Assembly: GCF_003573695.1 (NCBI RefSeq)
Contig: NC_039359.1
Span: 94,857,275 to 94,921,274 of the forward strand
DNA length: 64,000 nt
Source of the DNA: Papaver somniferum
Taxonomy: Eukaryota > Streptophyta > Magnoliopsida > Ranunculales > Papaveraceae
Direction of reading: 5' to 3'
The position numbers were made by a program, and so were the translations under genes. This document shows positions 11,423-23,317 of this stretch, in pieces. The notes under the pieces are model-generated. The model ran no database searches. It saw only the letters and a program-made list of their open reading frames with translations, and was not told the DNA's origin. Position 1 is the stretch's first letter; each line of letters opens with the position of its first letter.

Positions 11423-12791
11423 ATCTTAACACGATAGTTTTTTTTTATCTGTAACAATGGGTAAGAACGATGTTGATGGGTCTGCAAAATTTTCTGGGGA
11501 GCTCATCCGTTTTGTCAAACCGATCACTTCCATTATAAAGGAGATAAGTATCAATAAATTTTGTTTATTTGATTGTTCATTGTCTTTAATTATTGCACTC
11601 AACAATCATGGATGTTATTTGTGGAGTGAGAAAGCAAAAATGAATTTTTGGGGTCATTTGTAGAGTTTTGAGTTTATCTCTTAACCTAGAAATAATTTTG
11701 ATAAACCCTTTTGGCATAATATAATAGTCATCTTTATAGTTACCCACATAAAATTAAAGAATTTTTGGAGTTGTAAAAGTGTTTTTTCAATATTTTACAA
11801 AACAGAGAAATGTTCCTTAAAAATTCTGACGAACAGAAATTTTATTGCTGACAATTTTAGTTTTTATGGGGTAACCATGAGTTTTTTTGAAATGGTGGTT
11901 CAAACGAAGTTTGTAAACCTAGATGTTATCTTCAAAATTCATATTTTATTTTCTGATTCGGAATTGTGGTTTGTGAATAAAGGTTCCATCTACAAGGGAC
12001 ATGGCTAATAGGCGCATGTGGCTGAAAATAAATCTTCCAAAGATAGCAAATGTGAGAACATCAAATGCAACACTTTGCATAGCTCTCGTAACAAATGTGT
12101 GTTTCACATACCTAAATCTAGCATTACTTTAATTAAGGGTGTTTGTTATGTTTGTAAAATTCCTGGTCAAATGGCAATATTTGTGGACAAAGTAAAACCT
12201 TAATAAGTTGAAAGTTAATGCTAATTTAGTTGAAAAAAAACTAGTACGAGTTCAGTGGCATGATGTCGGAAGTTATTTTAATAACCAATGTGAGATATTT
12301 GTGGGTGGATTCTGGAGACACCAAGCATGTTTATTGAAACATAGACCTGTTCACCTTCTATCATAGGATAGAGGATGTAGAGAAACTCTATATGAGTAAC
12401 TCATTTGCGACAGAAGTTGCATAAAAGAGAAAGGTCGAGCAGCAGCTCATATCTGTAATATCCTCACGTTGAATAAAGTTTTCATGTTCTGGGCATATGC
12501 AAGAATCTTGTGTGTTGTTCTGTTGAAGTTCATAAAAGACTTAAATTTTAACTGAATCAGGAAAACTTTTCGTAACCAAGGGAAATGAATTTTTTAAGCA
12601 ACGGTTAATTGACTTGGGGTCCATATAAGCTTAAGGAAAAATATGATGAAGTAAACATAGTTGATTCGTGTGCTTTGTTTTGTGTGTTTTAATGTTTTGC
12701 ATGATAGACTTGTAAATGTAAATTATAAGTCAATGTATAAACTAGCTAATGTAGGCTGCATACCCAAATTTAGTTTGGAATAGGAACACAA
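11423..12791 (+). pseudogene. Copia unit 2: gag and protease remnants
   Basis: An ATG at 11457 opens a 68-residue frame (MGKNDVDGSAKFSGEL) placed where gag should start. At 12018-12203 a 61-residue frame ends in CYVCKIPGQMAIF, a decayed CCHC zinc knuckle: the two Cys remain and the His and last Cys are lost. Near 12297 the frame reads WVDSGDTKHV, the DSG protease site with a D for the usual A. Only about 800 bp separate the LTR from protease, too short for a full gag, so most of gag is deleted. Unit 3 shows the same layout. Confidence 0.7.
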
Positions 12792-13440
12792 ATGGTAAAT
12801 ATGCGTATAATCAAGAATGCTAGAAAACCTTTTAGCAAAAATGTTCACAGAAATTCTAAACCCTTAGAATTAATTCACTCAGACCTAGTTGACATGAAAT
12901 CGGTTCAAACTATAAGTGGTAAGAAATGGTTTGTTACTTTTATAGACGACTGTACGAGGTATTGTCATTTATATTTCTTTAGAGGTAAGGATGATGCCTT
13001 AGAAGCCTTTAAGATATATAAACTAGAAGTTGAAAACCAATTAAATGATAACATTAGAACAGTTACGTCTGACCGTAGTGGTGAATATAAAATTATTCTA
13101 GAAGATTTTTGTACATAAACTGGCTTAATACACGAAGTTACCGTTCCTTATTTACCTCAGTCTAATGGTGTAGTTGAACGTATGAAATGTATCATTAAGG
13201 AGATGATGAATGCCATGCTAATTAGTTCAGGATTACCTTCGAACTTGTGGGGGGGGGGGGGGGGGGGTAAGGTGTCCTCTCAGCCTACTATATTCTGAAT
13301 AGAGTACCCTTTAAAGGATCAGATAAAACTCCAAATGATTTGTGGAAAGGTAGACAAACTTCTTTTCATACTTCAAAAGTGGAGGTGTTTGGCTAAGGTT
13401 CACATCCCTAAACCTAAAGAACCAAGATAGGACCCAAAAC
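12792..13440 (+). pseudogene. pol: Copia unit 2: integrase
   Basis: 12792-13118 encodes the first part of the integrase core (SKPLELIHSDLVDMKS, WFVTFIDDCTRYCHLYF, TSDRSGEY). A TAA at 13116-13118 follows FCT, and the frame continues as GLIHEVTVPYLPQSNGVVER with the catalytic Glu region. A run of 19 G (13249-13267) replaces six G in unit 3 and disrupts the NLWGEA segment. The C-terminus (SDKTPNDLWKG, LAKVHIPKP) follows in other frames. Confidence 0.85.
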
Positions 13441-13649
13441 TTTTGATTATGTCTTCATAGGGTATCCTTAGCATACTTCTGCATATAGATTTATGGTTCT
13501 GAGTTCTGAAATTTCTGAAATTGGTGTGAATACTTTTATGGAGTCTAGGGATGCTGTGTTTTTTGAAAATGTTTTTACTTTGAAAACTGACTTTCGTAAG
13601 AGAAATGTTGATCCCTAGATGTTCCTTCAACCAGTCAGACTTTACCTTT

Positions 13650-15284
13650 AGAAGAAGACGAAGTAGAAATTGAGCTTGGGAGAAGTAAAAGGCATAGAAC
13701 CAAAACATTCTTTGGAGATGACTTCGTAACTTTAGGCGAGACTGATCCTCATACTTATAAAGAGGACATGACTTCTTCTGAAGCTCCATGGTGGAAGAAG
13801 TCTGCTATTAGTGAAATGGAATCCATTAAAGAGAATGTTACATGTGAGATAGTAGATTTACTTCCAGGGTGTAAGGCCATAGCATGTAAATAGATCTTCA
13901 GCAGTAAATGTAACTTACATGGAACTATTCAAAAATACAAGTCTAGGTTAGTAGCTAAAGGATATAACAACATGAAAGTGTAGATTTTTTTGATACCTAC
14001 ACATCCGTTACGAGAATTACTTCCATTAGGATAGTAATTGCTATAGCTGCGGTTCATAACCTAGATATACATCAAATAGATGTAAAGGTAGCTTTTCTAA
14101 ATGGTGAATTAGATGGAGAAATTTACATGGAACAACCCGAGGGATTTGTAGTGAAAGGTTGTGAAAACAAAGTTTGTAAACTGAAAAAATCTCTGTATGG
14201 ATGGAAACAAGCACCTAAACAATGGCATGAAAAATTTGATCATGTAATGTTTTCTAGTGGTTTTTAAAATCAATGAATCTGACAAGTGTTTCTATGCTAA
14301 ACTTGTGAATGATGCATGTGTGATTGTATGCTTGTATGTTGATGATATGCTTATACTTGGTACAAACATGGATGTAATTAATTCCACTAAAAGTATGCTA
14401 AATTAGAACTTTGGCATGAAAGACTTAGGCCCCGCAGATGTAATCTTAGGGATGAAAATTAGAAGAAATTCTAACGGTAATAGTCTTAGTCAATCTCATT
14501 ATGTTGAAATTCTGGTTAGAAAAGTCAATCATTTTGATTGTAAACCTGCTCATACTCCGTATGATCATTGTTGTAGACTCAAAAATAATAAGGTTAATAA
14601 GTTTCACAACTTGAATACTCACGAATTATAGGAAGTCTGATGTATTTGATGAATTGTACTAGGACAGACATTGCGTATGTTATGAGTAGGTTAAGTAGGT
14701 ATAGTTGTAATCCAGGGGAGGAACATTGAGATGCACTTCTTAGAGTGTTGAGGTATTTGAAATACACTTTGACCTTTAGTTTGAATTACAAAAGGTACGT
14801 TGTCGTCCTTGAGGGATTTTGTGATGCAAACTGGATATTAGACTCATAGGAGTCTAAGTATACGAGTGGATATGTTTTCACTCTGGCAGGAGGGGCTGTT
14901 TCTTGGAAGAGTTCCAAACAAACCTGCATAACTCGATCCACTATGGAATCCGAGTTTATTGCTTTAGATAAAGTAGGAGAAGAAGCCGCTTGGCTAAGAT
15001 GCTTTTTAGAAGAAATTCCTGTCTGGCATAGGCCTGTGCCAGATATATCTATACATTGTGATAATCAATCTGCAATAGCTAATGCTAAAAACAACTACTG
15101 TAATGGAAAGTCTATTCATATAAAGATAAGACACGATACCCTGAAAAAGCTAATCTCAAAAGAAGTTATTTCCATTGATTGGGTTAAGTCCAAGGAGAAT
15201 ATCGCGGACCCTTTGACGAAAGGTTTGTCTAAGGAGATAGTTAGTAATGCATCTAAGGGGATGGGGCTTAGGCTCATTAAATAA
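13650..15284 (+). pseudogene. pol: Copia unit 2: RT and RNase H
   Basis: RT sequence begins in the HTYKEDMTSSEAPWWKK region (about 13750). It has the shared TAG in place of Trp (about 13889), the shared extra T at about 14266 and further stops, for example TAG at 14404-14406. The YVDD region lies near 14338. RNase H ends in an intact 113-codon frame, 14943-15284 ([19 protein letters not shown] to GMGLRLIK). It is more decayed than units 1 and 3. Confidence 0.85.
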
Positions 15285-15859
15285 ACTTTCCATGAAGGAT
15301 ACTCAACCTTGATGACTGGAGATCCTAAGATCAAGTTTTTGAATGAGACAACTAATTTGTGGCGGGTCAAGGTAAACACTATCAGAGAATTTCATCCTCT
15401 GCCCCTTCCCTATGGTGTAGACGTGATAGTGGGACTGCATGTGAAGGATGGCTTTTAACTTAGTCTTAATGAGTTCTATAGTTTAAATGTAAGATTGAAG
15501 TGGGGTGTAGCAGTAAACACTCTGGATGTAACTCACCTCTCTGAATGTGGAAGTGGGTCACTTCCTATGAGAATAGAGCTGATTCTCTAGAGCATTCTGA
15601 GAAACGGGATTTGTCCGGGGCCAAAATGGACACAACGGCACGAACTTGACAGCACCTAGAGAGATATCACGCATGGTTATTATCGCGGATTACACCAAAC
15701 GATGGCAGTTCAAGACATCGCGTTCACTGTCCACCAAGTAGTTTCAGAAATTTGTCACTAAGCAAAGGTTCAAGACCTCATGGACACCTCTTGCCTAAGT
15801 GGTATTTCTCGCTTTCCGTTTTCTGATTTTTGGATCGGTATTTCATTCATGTGGGGGAT

Positions 15860-16806
15860 TGTTGGAGAAAATGAGTTTTTAATGTTTTGATTTTATGGTC
15901 TTGGTGGGAATGGAACTTAGGACCTTTGGGTCTTTAAGAGCTCTTACTTATTTTCTATGAATGAATGAAATAGGTCCTTTAGTCCTACATTCGGCATAAC
16001 TAAAGAGGAGTTCCATTATATAGCTATTCCTTTATGGATAGTTAGTAAAACAATGTGGGTGGAACGGGATGTGGGTGGAATGGGTGGGGAGAAATATTTT
16101 TGTTTCCACTAAAGGCTTGGGCTTAGGGTTCGAGCTCGTGCTTGCGCCATGGACTTTGGTCAACCAAGACTTTCCTTTTTGGAAAAATTTCTTTTGATTT
16201 ATTTCATAATCATTTTGAAAATAAAAACAAATTTTGTCTTAAATATGGGGGGCGTGTGACCCGGGTGAATTTATTCTCTTACCAAAAACATTTTTCTTAA
16301 CGTATTTATTTGCATGGATGTCGACATTTTCTTACCGTTTTTTGAATGTTGATGACAGAATTATGTCGACATCATGGCAGCATTATTTCACATGCAGTAT
16401 TGATTAACACATTAATATGCATTGATTTCGCCCTCTCTGTTTTCCTATAAAAAGAATTTGAAACTTTCATTTTCATTTGTGTCCAGAAGAGCTATTATCC
16501 TCTTCTTTTCGTCTCTCTCCCTCTGTGTGGTCTTTTTCTTTTATTCCGTGCTTTTTTATTGAGTTCGTATGAGTGGGCAAGTATTGTAGTGCTAACAATA
16601 CTTGCAACGGGTAGTTTTATCCTGGATACAACTTGACCACAGGGTATAGGCATCACTCAATTTTGAGGCATACCGGTAGTGTTAAGGACAGCGTTTGAAC
16701 ACGTGACTCTGTCCTCTGTTTGCTGTCCATTTGAGTGATTATTTACCTTCCAGAAATTTTACTTCTAACATATTTCTTTGAGTGTTTTATTGTTACGGTT
16801 GCAACA
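15860..16806 (+). repeat. Copia array LTR 2 (947 bp)
   Basis: Same ends as LTR 1 and nearly the same sequence, with a small internal duplication of GTGGGTGGAA near 16055-16085. It is shared between units 2 and 3. Confidence 0.85.
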
Positions 16807-18170
16807 ATCTTAACACGATAGTTTTTTTATCTTTAATAATGTGTAAGAACGTGTTGATGGGTCTGCAAAATTTTCTGGGGAGCTCATCCGTTTTTTCAAA
16901 CCTATCACTTCCATTTTAAAGGAGATAAGTATCAATAAATTTTTTTTTTGATAGTTCATTGTCTTTAATTATTGCACTCAACAATCATGGATGTTATTTA
17001 TGGAGTGAAAAAGCAAAAATGAATTTTTTGGGTCAGCTGTAGAGTTTCGATTTTATCTCTTAACCTAAAAGAATTTTGATAAACCATTTTGGCATAATGT
17101 AGTAGACATCTTGGTAGTGACACATGTAAAATTTCAAAATTTTTGGAGTTGTAAAAGTATTTTTTTGATATTTTACAAAACAGAGAAATGTTGCTGAAAA
17201 ATTCTGACGAACAGAAATTTGTTGTTGACAATATTAGTTTTTATGGGGTAACCATGAGTTTTTTTTAAATGGTGGTCCAAACGAAGTTTGTAAATCTAGA
17301 TGTTATCTTCAAAATTCATATTTTATTTTCTGATTCGGAATTGTGGTTTGTGAATAAAGGTTCCATCTACAAGGGACATGGCTAATAGGCGCATGTGGCT
17401 GAAAATAAATCTTCCAAAGATAGCAAATGTGAGAACATCAAATGCAACACTTTGCATAGCTCTCGTAACAAAGGTGTGTTTCACATACCTAAATCTAGCA
17501 TTAATTTAATTAAGGGTGTTTGTTATGTTTGTAAAATTCCTGGTCAAATGGCAGTATTTGTAGACAACGTAAAACCTTAATAAGTTCAAAGTTAATGCTA
17601 ATTTAGTTGAAAACAAATTAGTACGAGTTCAGTGGCATGATGTCGGAAGTTATTTTAATAACCAATGTGAGATATTTGTGGGTGGATTCTGGAGCCACCA
17701 AGCATGTTTATTGAAACATAGACCTGTTCACCTTCTATCATAGGATAGAGGATATAGAGAAACTCTATTTGAGTAACTTATTTACGACAGAAGTTGCATA
17801 AAAGAGAAGGGTCGAGAAGCAACTCATATCTGTAATATCCTCACGTTGAATGAAGTTTTCATGTTCTGGGCATATGCAAGAATCTTGTATGTTGTTCTGT
17901 TGAAGTTGATAAAAGACTTAATTTTTAACTGAATCAGGAAAACTTGTCGTAACCAAGGGAAATGAATTTTTTAAGCAACGGTTAATTGACTTGGGGTCCA
18001 TATAAGCTTAACGAAATATCAGATGAAGTAAACATAGTTGATTCGTGTGCTTTCTTTTGTGTGTTTGAATGTTTTGCATGATAGACTTGTAAATATAAAT
18101 TATAAGTCAATGCATAAACTAGCTAATGTAGGCTGCATACCCAAATTTAGTTTGGAATAGGAACACAAAT
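16807..18170 (+). pseudogene. Copia unit 3: gag and protease remnants
   Basis: Parallel to unit 2. The gag start is damaged (ATGTGTAAGAACGTG near 16839 in place of ATGGGTAAGAACGATG). The decayed zinc knuckle frame is at 17395-17580 (CYVCKIPGQMAVF), and the protease remnant near 17680 reads WVDSGATKH, closer to the functional motif than unit 2. The same large gag deletion is present. Confidence 0.7.
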
Positions 18171-18790
18171 GGGAAATATGCACAGAATCAAGAATGCTAG
18201 AAAACCTTTTAGCAAAAATGTTCACAGAAATTCTAAACCCTTAGAATTAATTCACTCAGACCTAGTTGACATGAAATCGGTTCAATCTAGAAGTGGTAAG
18301 AAATGGTTTGTTACTTTTATAAACGACTGTACGAGGTATTGACGTCATTTATATTTGCTTAGAGGTAAGGATGATGCCTTAGAAGCCTTTAATATATATA
18401 AATTAGAAGTTGAAAACCAATTAAATGATACCATTAAAACAGTTAGGTCTGACCGTGGTGGTGAGTATAAAAGTCTTCTAGAAGATTTTTGTATATAAAA
18501 TGGCTTAATACACGAAGTTACACCTCCTTATTTACCTCAGTTTAATGGTGTAGTTGAACGTAAGAACCGTACCATTAAGGAGATGATGAATGCTATGTTA
18601 ATTAGTTTAGGATTACCTTCGAACTTGTGGGGGGAAGCTATCCTCTCAGCCTGCTATATCCTGAATAGAGTACCCTTGAAAGGATCAGATAAAACTCCAA
18701 ATGATTTGTAGAAAGGTAGACAACCTTCTTTTGCATAATTCAAATTGTGGGGGTGTTTGGCTAAGGTTCACATTCCTAAACCTAAAGAAC
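18171..18790 (+). pseudogene. pol: Copia unit 3: integrase
   Basis: Integrase core fragments (SKPLELIHSDLVDMKS, WFVTFI, then NGLIHEVTPPYLPQF, NGVVERKNRTIKEMMNAM). A stop (TAA near 18496) lies at the same codon as in unit 2. The NLWGEAILSACYILNRV segment is intact here (GGGGGGAAGC), which makes unit 3 the better template for this region. The C-terminus has a further stop at TAG near 18709. Confidence 0.85.
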
Positions 18791-19019
18791 CAAGATAGGA
18801 CACAAAAATGTTGACTGTGTCTTCATAGGGTATCATGAGCATACTTCTGCATATAGATTTATGGTTGTGAGTTCTGGAATTTCTGAAATTGGTGTGAATA
18901 CTTTTATGGAGTCTAGGGATGCTGTGTTTTTTTAAAATGTGTTTACTTTGAAACTGACTTTCGCAAGAGAAATGTTGATCCCCTAGATGTTCCTTCAACC
19001 AGTCAGACTTTACCTTTTG

Positions 19020-20557
19020 AAAAACACAAATTATAAATTGAGCCTGGGAGAAGTAAAAGGCCTATAACTAAAACCTTCTTTGGAGATGACTTCATAACTT
19101 TAGTCGAGACTGATCCTCATACTTATAGAGAGGCCATGACTTCTTCTGAAGCTCCATGGTGGAAGAAGTATGCTATTAGTGAAATAGAATCCATTAAAGA
19201 GAATGTTACATGTGAGATAGTAGATTTAACTCCAGGGTGTAAGGCCATAGGATGTAAATAGATCTTCAGGAGGAAACGTAACTTAGATGGCACTATTCAA
19301 AAATACAAGGCTAGGTTAGTAGCTAAAGGCTATAACAACACCCGTTACGAGAATTGCTTACATTAGGATGCTAATTGTTATAGCTGCGGTTCATAACCTA
19401 GAGATACATCAAATGGATGTAAAGACAGCTTTTCTAAATGGTGAATTAGATGAAGAAATTTACATGGAACAACCTGAGGGATTTGTAGTGAAAGGTTGTG
19501 AAAACAAAGTTTGTAAACTGAAAAAATCTCTGTATGGATTGAAACAAGCACCTAAACAATGGCATGAAAAATTTGATCATGTAATGTTTTCTAGTGGTTT
19601 TTAAAATCAATGAATCTGACAAGTGTGTCTACACTAAACTTGTGAATGATGCCTGTGTGATTGTATGCTTGTATGTTGATGATATGCTTATACTCGGTAC
19701 AAACATGGATGTAATTAATTCCACTAAGAGCATGCTAAATGATAACTCTGGCATGAAAGACTTAGGCCCCGCAAATGTAATCTTAGGGATGAAAATTAGA
19801 AGAAATTCTAACGGTAATAGTCTTAGTCAATCTTATTATGTTGAAATTGTGCTTAGAAAATTCAATCATTTTGATTGTAAACCTGCTCATACTCCGTATG
19901 ATCCTTGTTGTAGACTCAAAAATAATAAGGGTAATGGAGTTTCACAACTTGAATACTCACGAGTTATAGGAAGTCTGATGTATTTGATGAATTGTACTAG
20001 GCCAGACATTGCTTATGTTATGAGTAGGTTAAGTAGGTATACTTGTAATCCAGGGAAGGAACATTGGGATGCACTTCTTAGAGTGTTGAGGTATTTGAAA
20101 TACACTTTAACCTTTAGTTTGAATTACGAAAGGTACCTTGCCGTTTTTGAGGGATTTTGTGATACAAACTGTATATTAGACTTAGAGGAGTCTAAGTCTG
20201 CGAGTGGATATGTTTTCACTCTGGAAGGCGGGGCTGTTTCTTGGAAGAGTTCCAAACAAACCTGCATAGCTCGATCCACTATGGAATCCGAGTTTATTGC
20301 GTTAGATAAAACAGGAGAGGAATCCGCTTTGTGATAATCAAGATACAATAACTAATGCCAAAAACAACTACTATAATGGGAAGTCTATTCATATAAAGAG
20401 AAGACACGATACTCTGAAAAAGCTAATCTCAAAAGGCGTTATTTCCATTGATTGGGTTAAGTCCAAGGAGAATATCGCGGACCCTTTGACGAAAGGTTTG
20501 TCCAAGGAGATAGTTAGTAATGCATCTAAGGGGATGGGGCTTAGGCTCATTAAATAA
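19020..20557 (+). pseudogene. pol: Copia unit 3: RT and RNase H
   Basis: RT N-terminal part is at 19368-19604 ([26 protein letters not shown]) and the C-terminal part at 19594-20334 (YVDD near 19672). The two overlap in different frames because of the shared extra T. The shared TAG for Trp is at about 19258. A deletion of roughly 65 bp near 20330 removes the RNase H segment present in unit 1 between ESAW and CDNQ. The frame resumes and ends at TAA 20555-20557. Confidence 0.88.
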
Positions 20558-21132
20558 ACTTGCCATGAAGGATACTCAACCTTGCTGACTGGAGATCCCA
20601 AGATCAAGGTTTTGAATGAGACAACTAATTTGTGGCGGGTCAAGGTAAACACTATCAGAGAATTTCATTCTCTGCCCCTTACCTATGGTGTAGACGTGAT
20701 AGTGTGACTGTATGTGAATGATGACTTTTAACTAAGTCTTAATTAGTTCTATAGTTTCAATTTAAGATTGAAGTGGGGTGTCGCAGTAAACACTCTTGAT
20801 GGAATTCACCTATCTGAATGTGGAAGTGGGTCGCTTCCTATGAGAATAGAGCTGATTCTCTAGAGCATTATGAGAAACGGGATTTTTCCAGGGCCAAAAA
20901 GGACATAACGACACGAACTTGACAGCACCTAGAGAGATATCACGCATAGTTATTATCGCGGATTACACCAAACGATGGCAGTTCAAGACATCGCGTTCTC
21001 TGTCCATCAAGTAGTTCCGGAAATTTCTCACTAAGCAAAGGTTCAAGACCTCATGGACACCTCTTTCCTAAATGGTATTTCTCGCTTTCCATTTTCTGAT
21101 TTTTGTATCAGTATTTCATTCATGTGGGGGAT

Positions 21133-21971
21133 TGGTGGAGAAAATGAGTTTTTAATGTTTTGATTTTATTGTCTTGGTGGGAATGGAACTTAGGACCTTT
21201 GGGTCTCTAAGAGCTCTTACTCATTTTTTACGAGTGAATGAAATAGGTCATTTGATCCCACATTGGGCATAACTAAAGAGGAGTTCCACTATATAGCTAT
21301 TCCTTTGTGGATATTTAGTAAAACAATGTGGGTGGAACGGAATGTGGATGGAACGGGTGGGGCGAAATATTTTTGTTACCACTAAGGGCTTGGGCTTAGG
21401 GTTCGAGCTCGTGCTTGCGCCATGTTCTTTGGTCAACCAAGACTTTCCTCTTTGGAAAAATTTCTTTTGATTTATTTCCTAATCATTTCGAAAATCAAAA
21501 AAAATCCTGTCTTAAATATGGGGGGCGTGTGACCCGGGTGAATTTATTCTCTTACCAAAAAAAATTTTCTTAACGGATTTATTTGCATGGATGCCGACAT
21601 TTTCTTACCGTTTTTTGAATGTTGATGACAGAATTATGTCGACATTATGGCAGCATTATTTCGCATGCAGTATAATTCACTCACTGATGTGCATTGATTT
21701 CACCCTCTCTGTTTGCCTATAAAAAGAATTCGAAACTTTCATTTTCATTTGTGTCCCGAAGAGCTACTATCCGCTTCTTTTCGTCTCTCTCCCTCTGTGT
21801 GGTCTTTTTTTTTTCCGTTCTTTGTTGTTGAGTTCTTATGAGTGGGCTAGTATTGTAGTGCTAACACGTGACTCTGTCCTCTGTTTGCTGTCCATTTGAG
21901 TGATTATTTACCTTCCATAAATTTTACTTCTAACATCTTTCTTTGATTGTTTTATTGTTACAGTTGCAACA
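21133..21971 (+). repeat. Copia array LTR 3 (839 bp, internal deletion)
   Basis: Begins TGGTGGAGAAAATGAG (one T to G change) and ends GTTGCAACA at the array's right boundary. It lacks about 105 bp present in LTRs 1 and 2. The join near 21861-21867 lies in GCTAACACGTG, where both deletion edges share a short AACACGTG-like sequence. The flank after it is TTAAC. Confidence 0.85.
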
Positions 21972-22496
21972 TTAACTTATATTATGAACCTGCTTCGTCG
22001 AGTCTATGTATGTAGTGACCAAGTAGTCAAGATTTTACAGTTGGCCATTGCTTGCAGAATTGGTTGCGTGATTCATTTGCTTCGTCGAATCGCCATCCTC
22101 TATGTTCTTGCTTGCTATTTAGGATAAATGAAACATCGATTTTTACTTGGTGAGCAAACTTTTTCAGTCCAAAGTTTTTGAACATTCCTATATAATCTCA
22201 ACGATCAAGTATAAGTATTCTGTACCAGATCTTAGGTTTAGTTTCTTTCCTCAACTATAAACTAAAGATTTTCTTGCTTGCATCTTCCTTCAGCTTAAGA
22301 GTTTATTATTGGCAACCGAAATATTTTATTAGCTGCTATTTGCTTACTAGCTAGCAGGGGAGGACAAGTTTCAGGCCATAATTGTTGACGCAGTCTCCTA
22401 GCCTGTTTGACCATGTTTCAGTCCTTCATCTAATAAAAGCAGTCCATAAAGAAATCATTTGGCTAGAACCTAGAAAACGGGTTCTTTAATAATCCC
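21972..22496. other. Unassigned sequence
   Basis: Non-repetitive at the scale of this window, AT-rich, no long ORF and no motif I recognise. CTTCGTCGA(G/A)TC occurs twice (about 21993 and 22080). It is probably ordinary intergenic or decayed transposon sequence. Confidence 0.4.
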
Positions 22497-22499
22497 TTA

Positions 22500-23015
22500 G
22501 AGCATCCACAGTGGGCGAGTATAACCAAAAATTTGGGATGAGATCGTAACACAGTGGGACGGAGTAAAGATCAAATCCCAACCAAAGATCAAATTCCAGA
22601 CCAAATATGGTCGCGACCAAATCCCAAATTCTAATATAGTCGGGCGTAAATTTAAAGTACGCTTGTTGCTGGGCGTAAATTTAAAGTACGCTTGTTAACG
22701 GGCGGAGATTTAAATTACGTCCGATGAAAATTCAAATTAAATAAAAAAGAAAAAGAATGAGGCAGACTTTTAAAGTCCGCCTAATGAAAGTTACGAAAAA
22801 AAAAAGTCCGCCTGATGAAAGTTACAAAAAATAAATAAATGGGGCGGACTTTTAAGGTCCGCCTGATGAAAGTGTAAAATGGGGCGCAGCCATAACAGTC
22901 CGCCTGACGAAATTTTAATCATGTACCGTTACGTCACAACACGGACTAAACCCAAAATTTGGTCTTTTTTTTTTATCTTTGATCTTTGGTTTTGATCGCA
23001 CCACTGCAGTTGCTC
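22500..23015. mobile_element. PIF/Harbinger-type MITE with internal palindromic repeats (516 bp)
   Basis: Left end GAGCATCCACAGTGG and the inverted right end CCACTGCAGTTGCTC form imperfect terminal inverted repeats. They are flanked by TTA at 22497-22499 and 23016-23018, the 3-bp target duplication typical of PIF/Harbinger. The interior holds two copies of GGGCGTAAATTTAAAGTACG (about 22640 and 22673) and several copies of a palindrome of the form GGCGGACTTTTAAAGTCCGC with the spacer CTGATGAAAGTT (22760-22880). There is no transposase, so it is non-autonomous. Confidence 0.8.
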
Positions 23016-23018
23016 TTA

Positions 23019-23317
23019 GGTAATGCAAAAAACAGACATCCACAACCATTCTCTATGGTAAAAAAAGAGCCGATATATATCCAAGAAACAAAAAGTTATA
23101 AACGTAATGCAACATCGATGTCACACTAATATTCGTAGGTAGCATTAGATGATAAGTAACTGCATACATTTCACTATTTTGCACTCGTCACTACAATGTA
23201 CGTAGGATGATGCATATATAAAACCAACAACATAGAACAAGCAGCCTAATAAATAGATTTTTGGAACTTAGAAAAGCCTAGTAACATGCTTAATTAAAAA
23301 CATTTCGAACCCACCAC
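23019..23317. other. Probable 3' flank of the membrane-protein gene
   Basis: AT-rich, without ORFs. It lies downstream of the minus-strand gene's stop and could hold its 3' UTR. No clear poly(A) signal was identified. Confidence 0.4.

Larger units (their letters stand above)
7947..21971 (+). mobile_element. Tandem array of a Ty1/copia retrotransposon sharing LTRs
   Basis: Three interiors of one copia family (7947-10481 partial, 11423-15859, 16807-21132) are separated and followed by three LTRs (10482-11422, 15860-16806, 21133-21971). Successive LTR starts are 5378 and 5273 bp apart. Each LTR is preceded by the tract ATGTGGGGGAT. Neighbouring interiors share a single LTR, which indicates unequal LTR-LTR recombination rather than three insertions. 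All interiors carry the same broken pol. The left end is interrupted by the Athila element. The lineage within copia (Tork- or Angela-like) is not certain. Confidence 0.9.
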
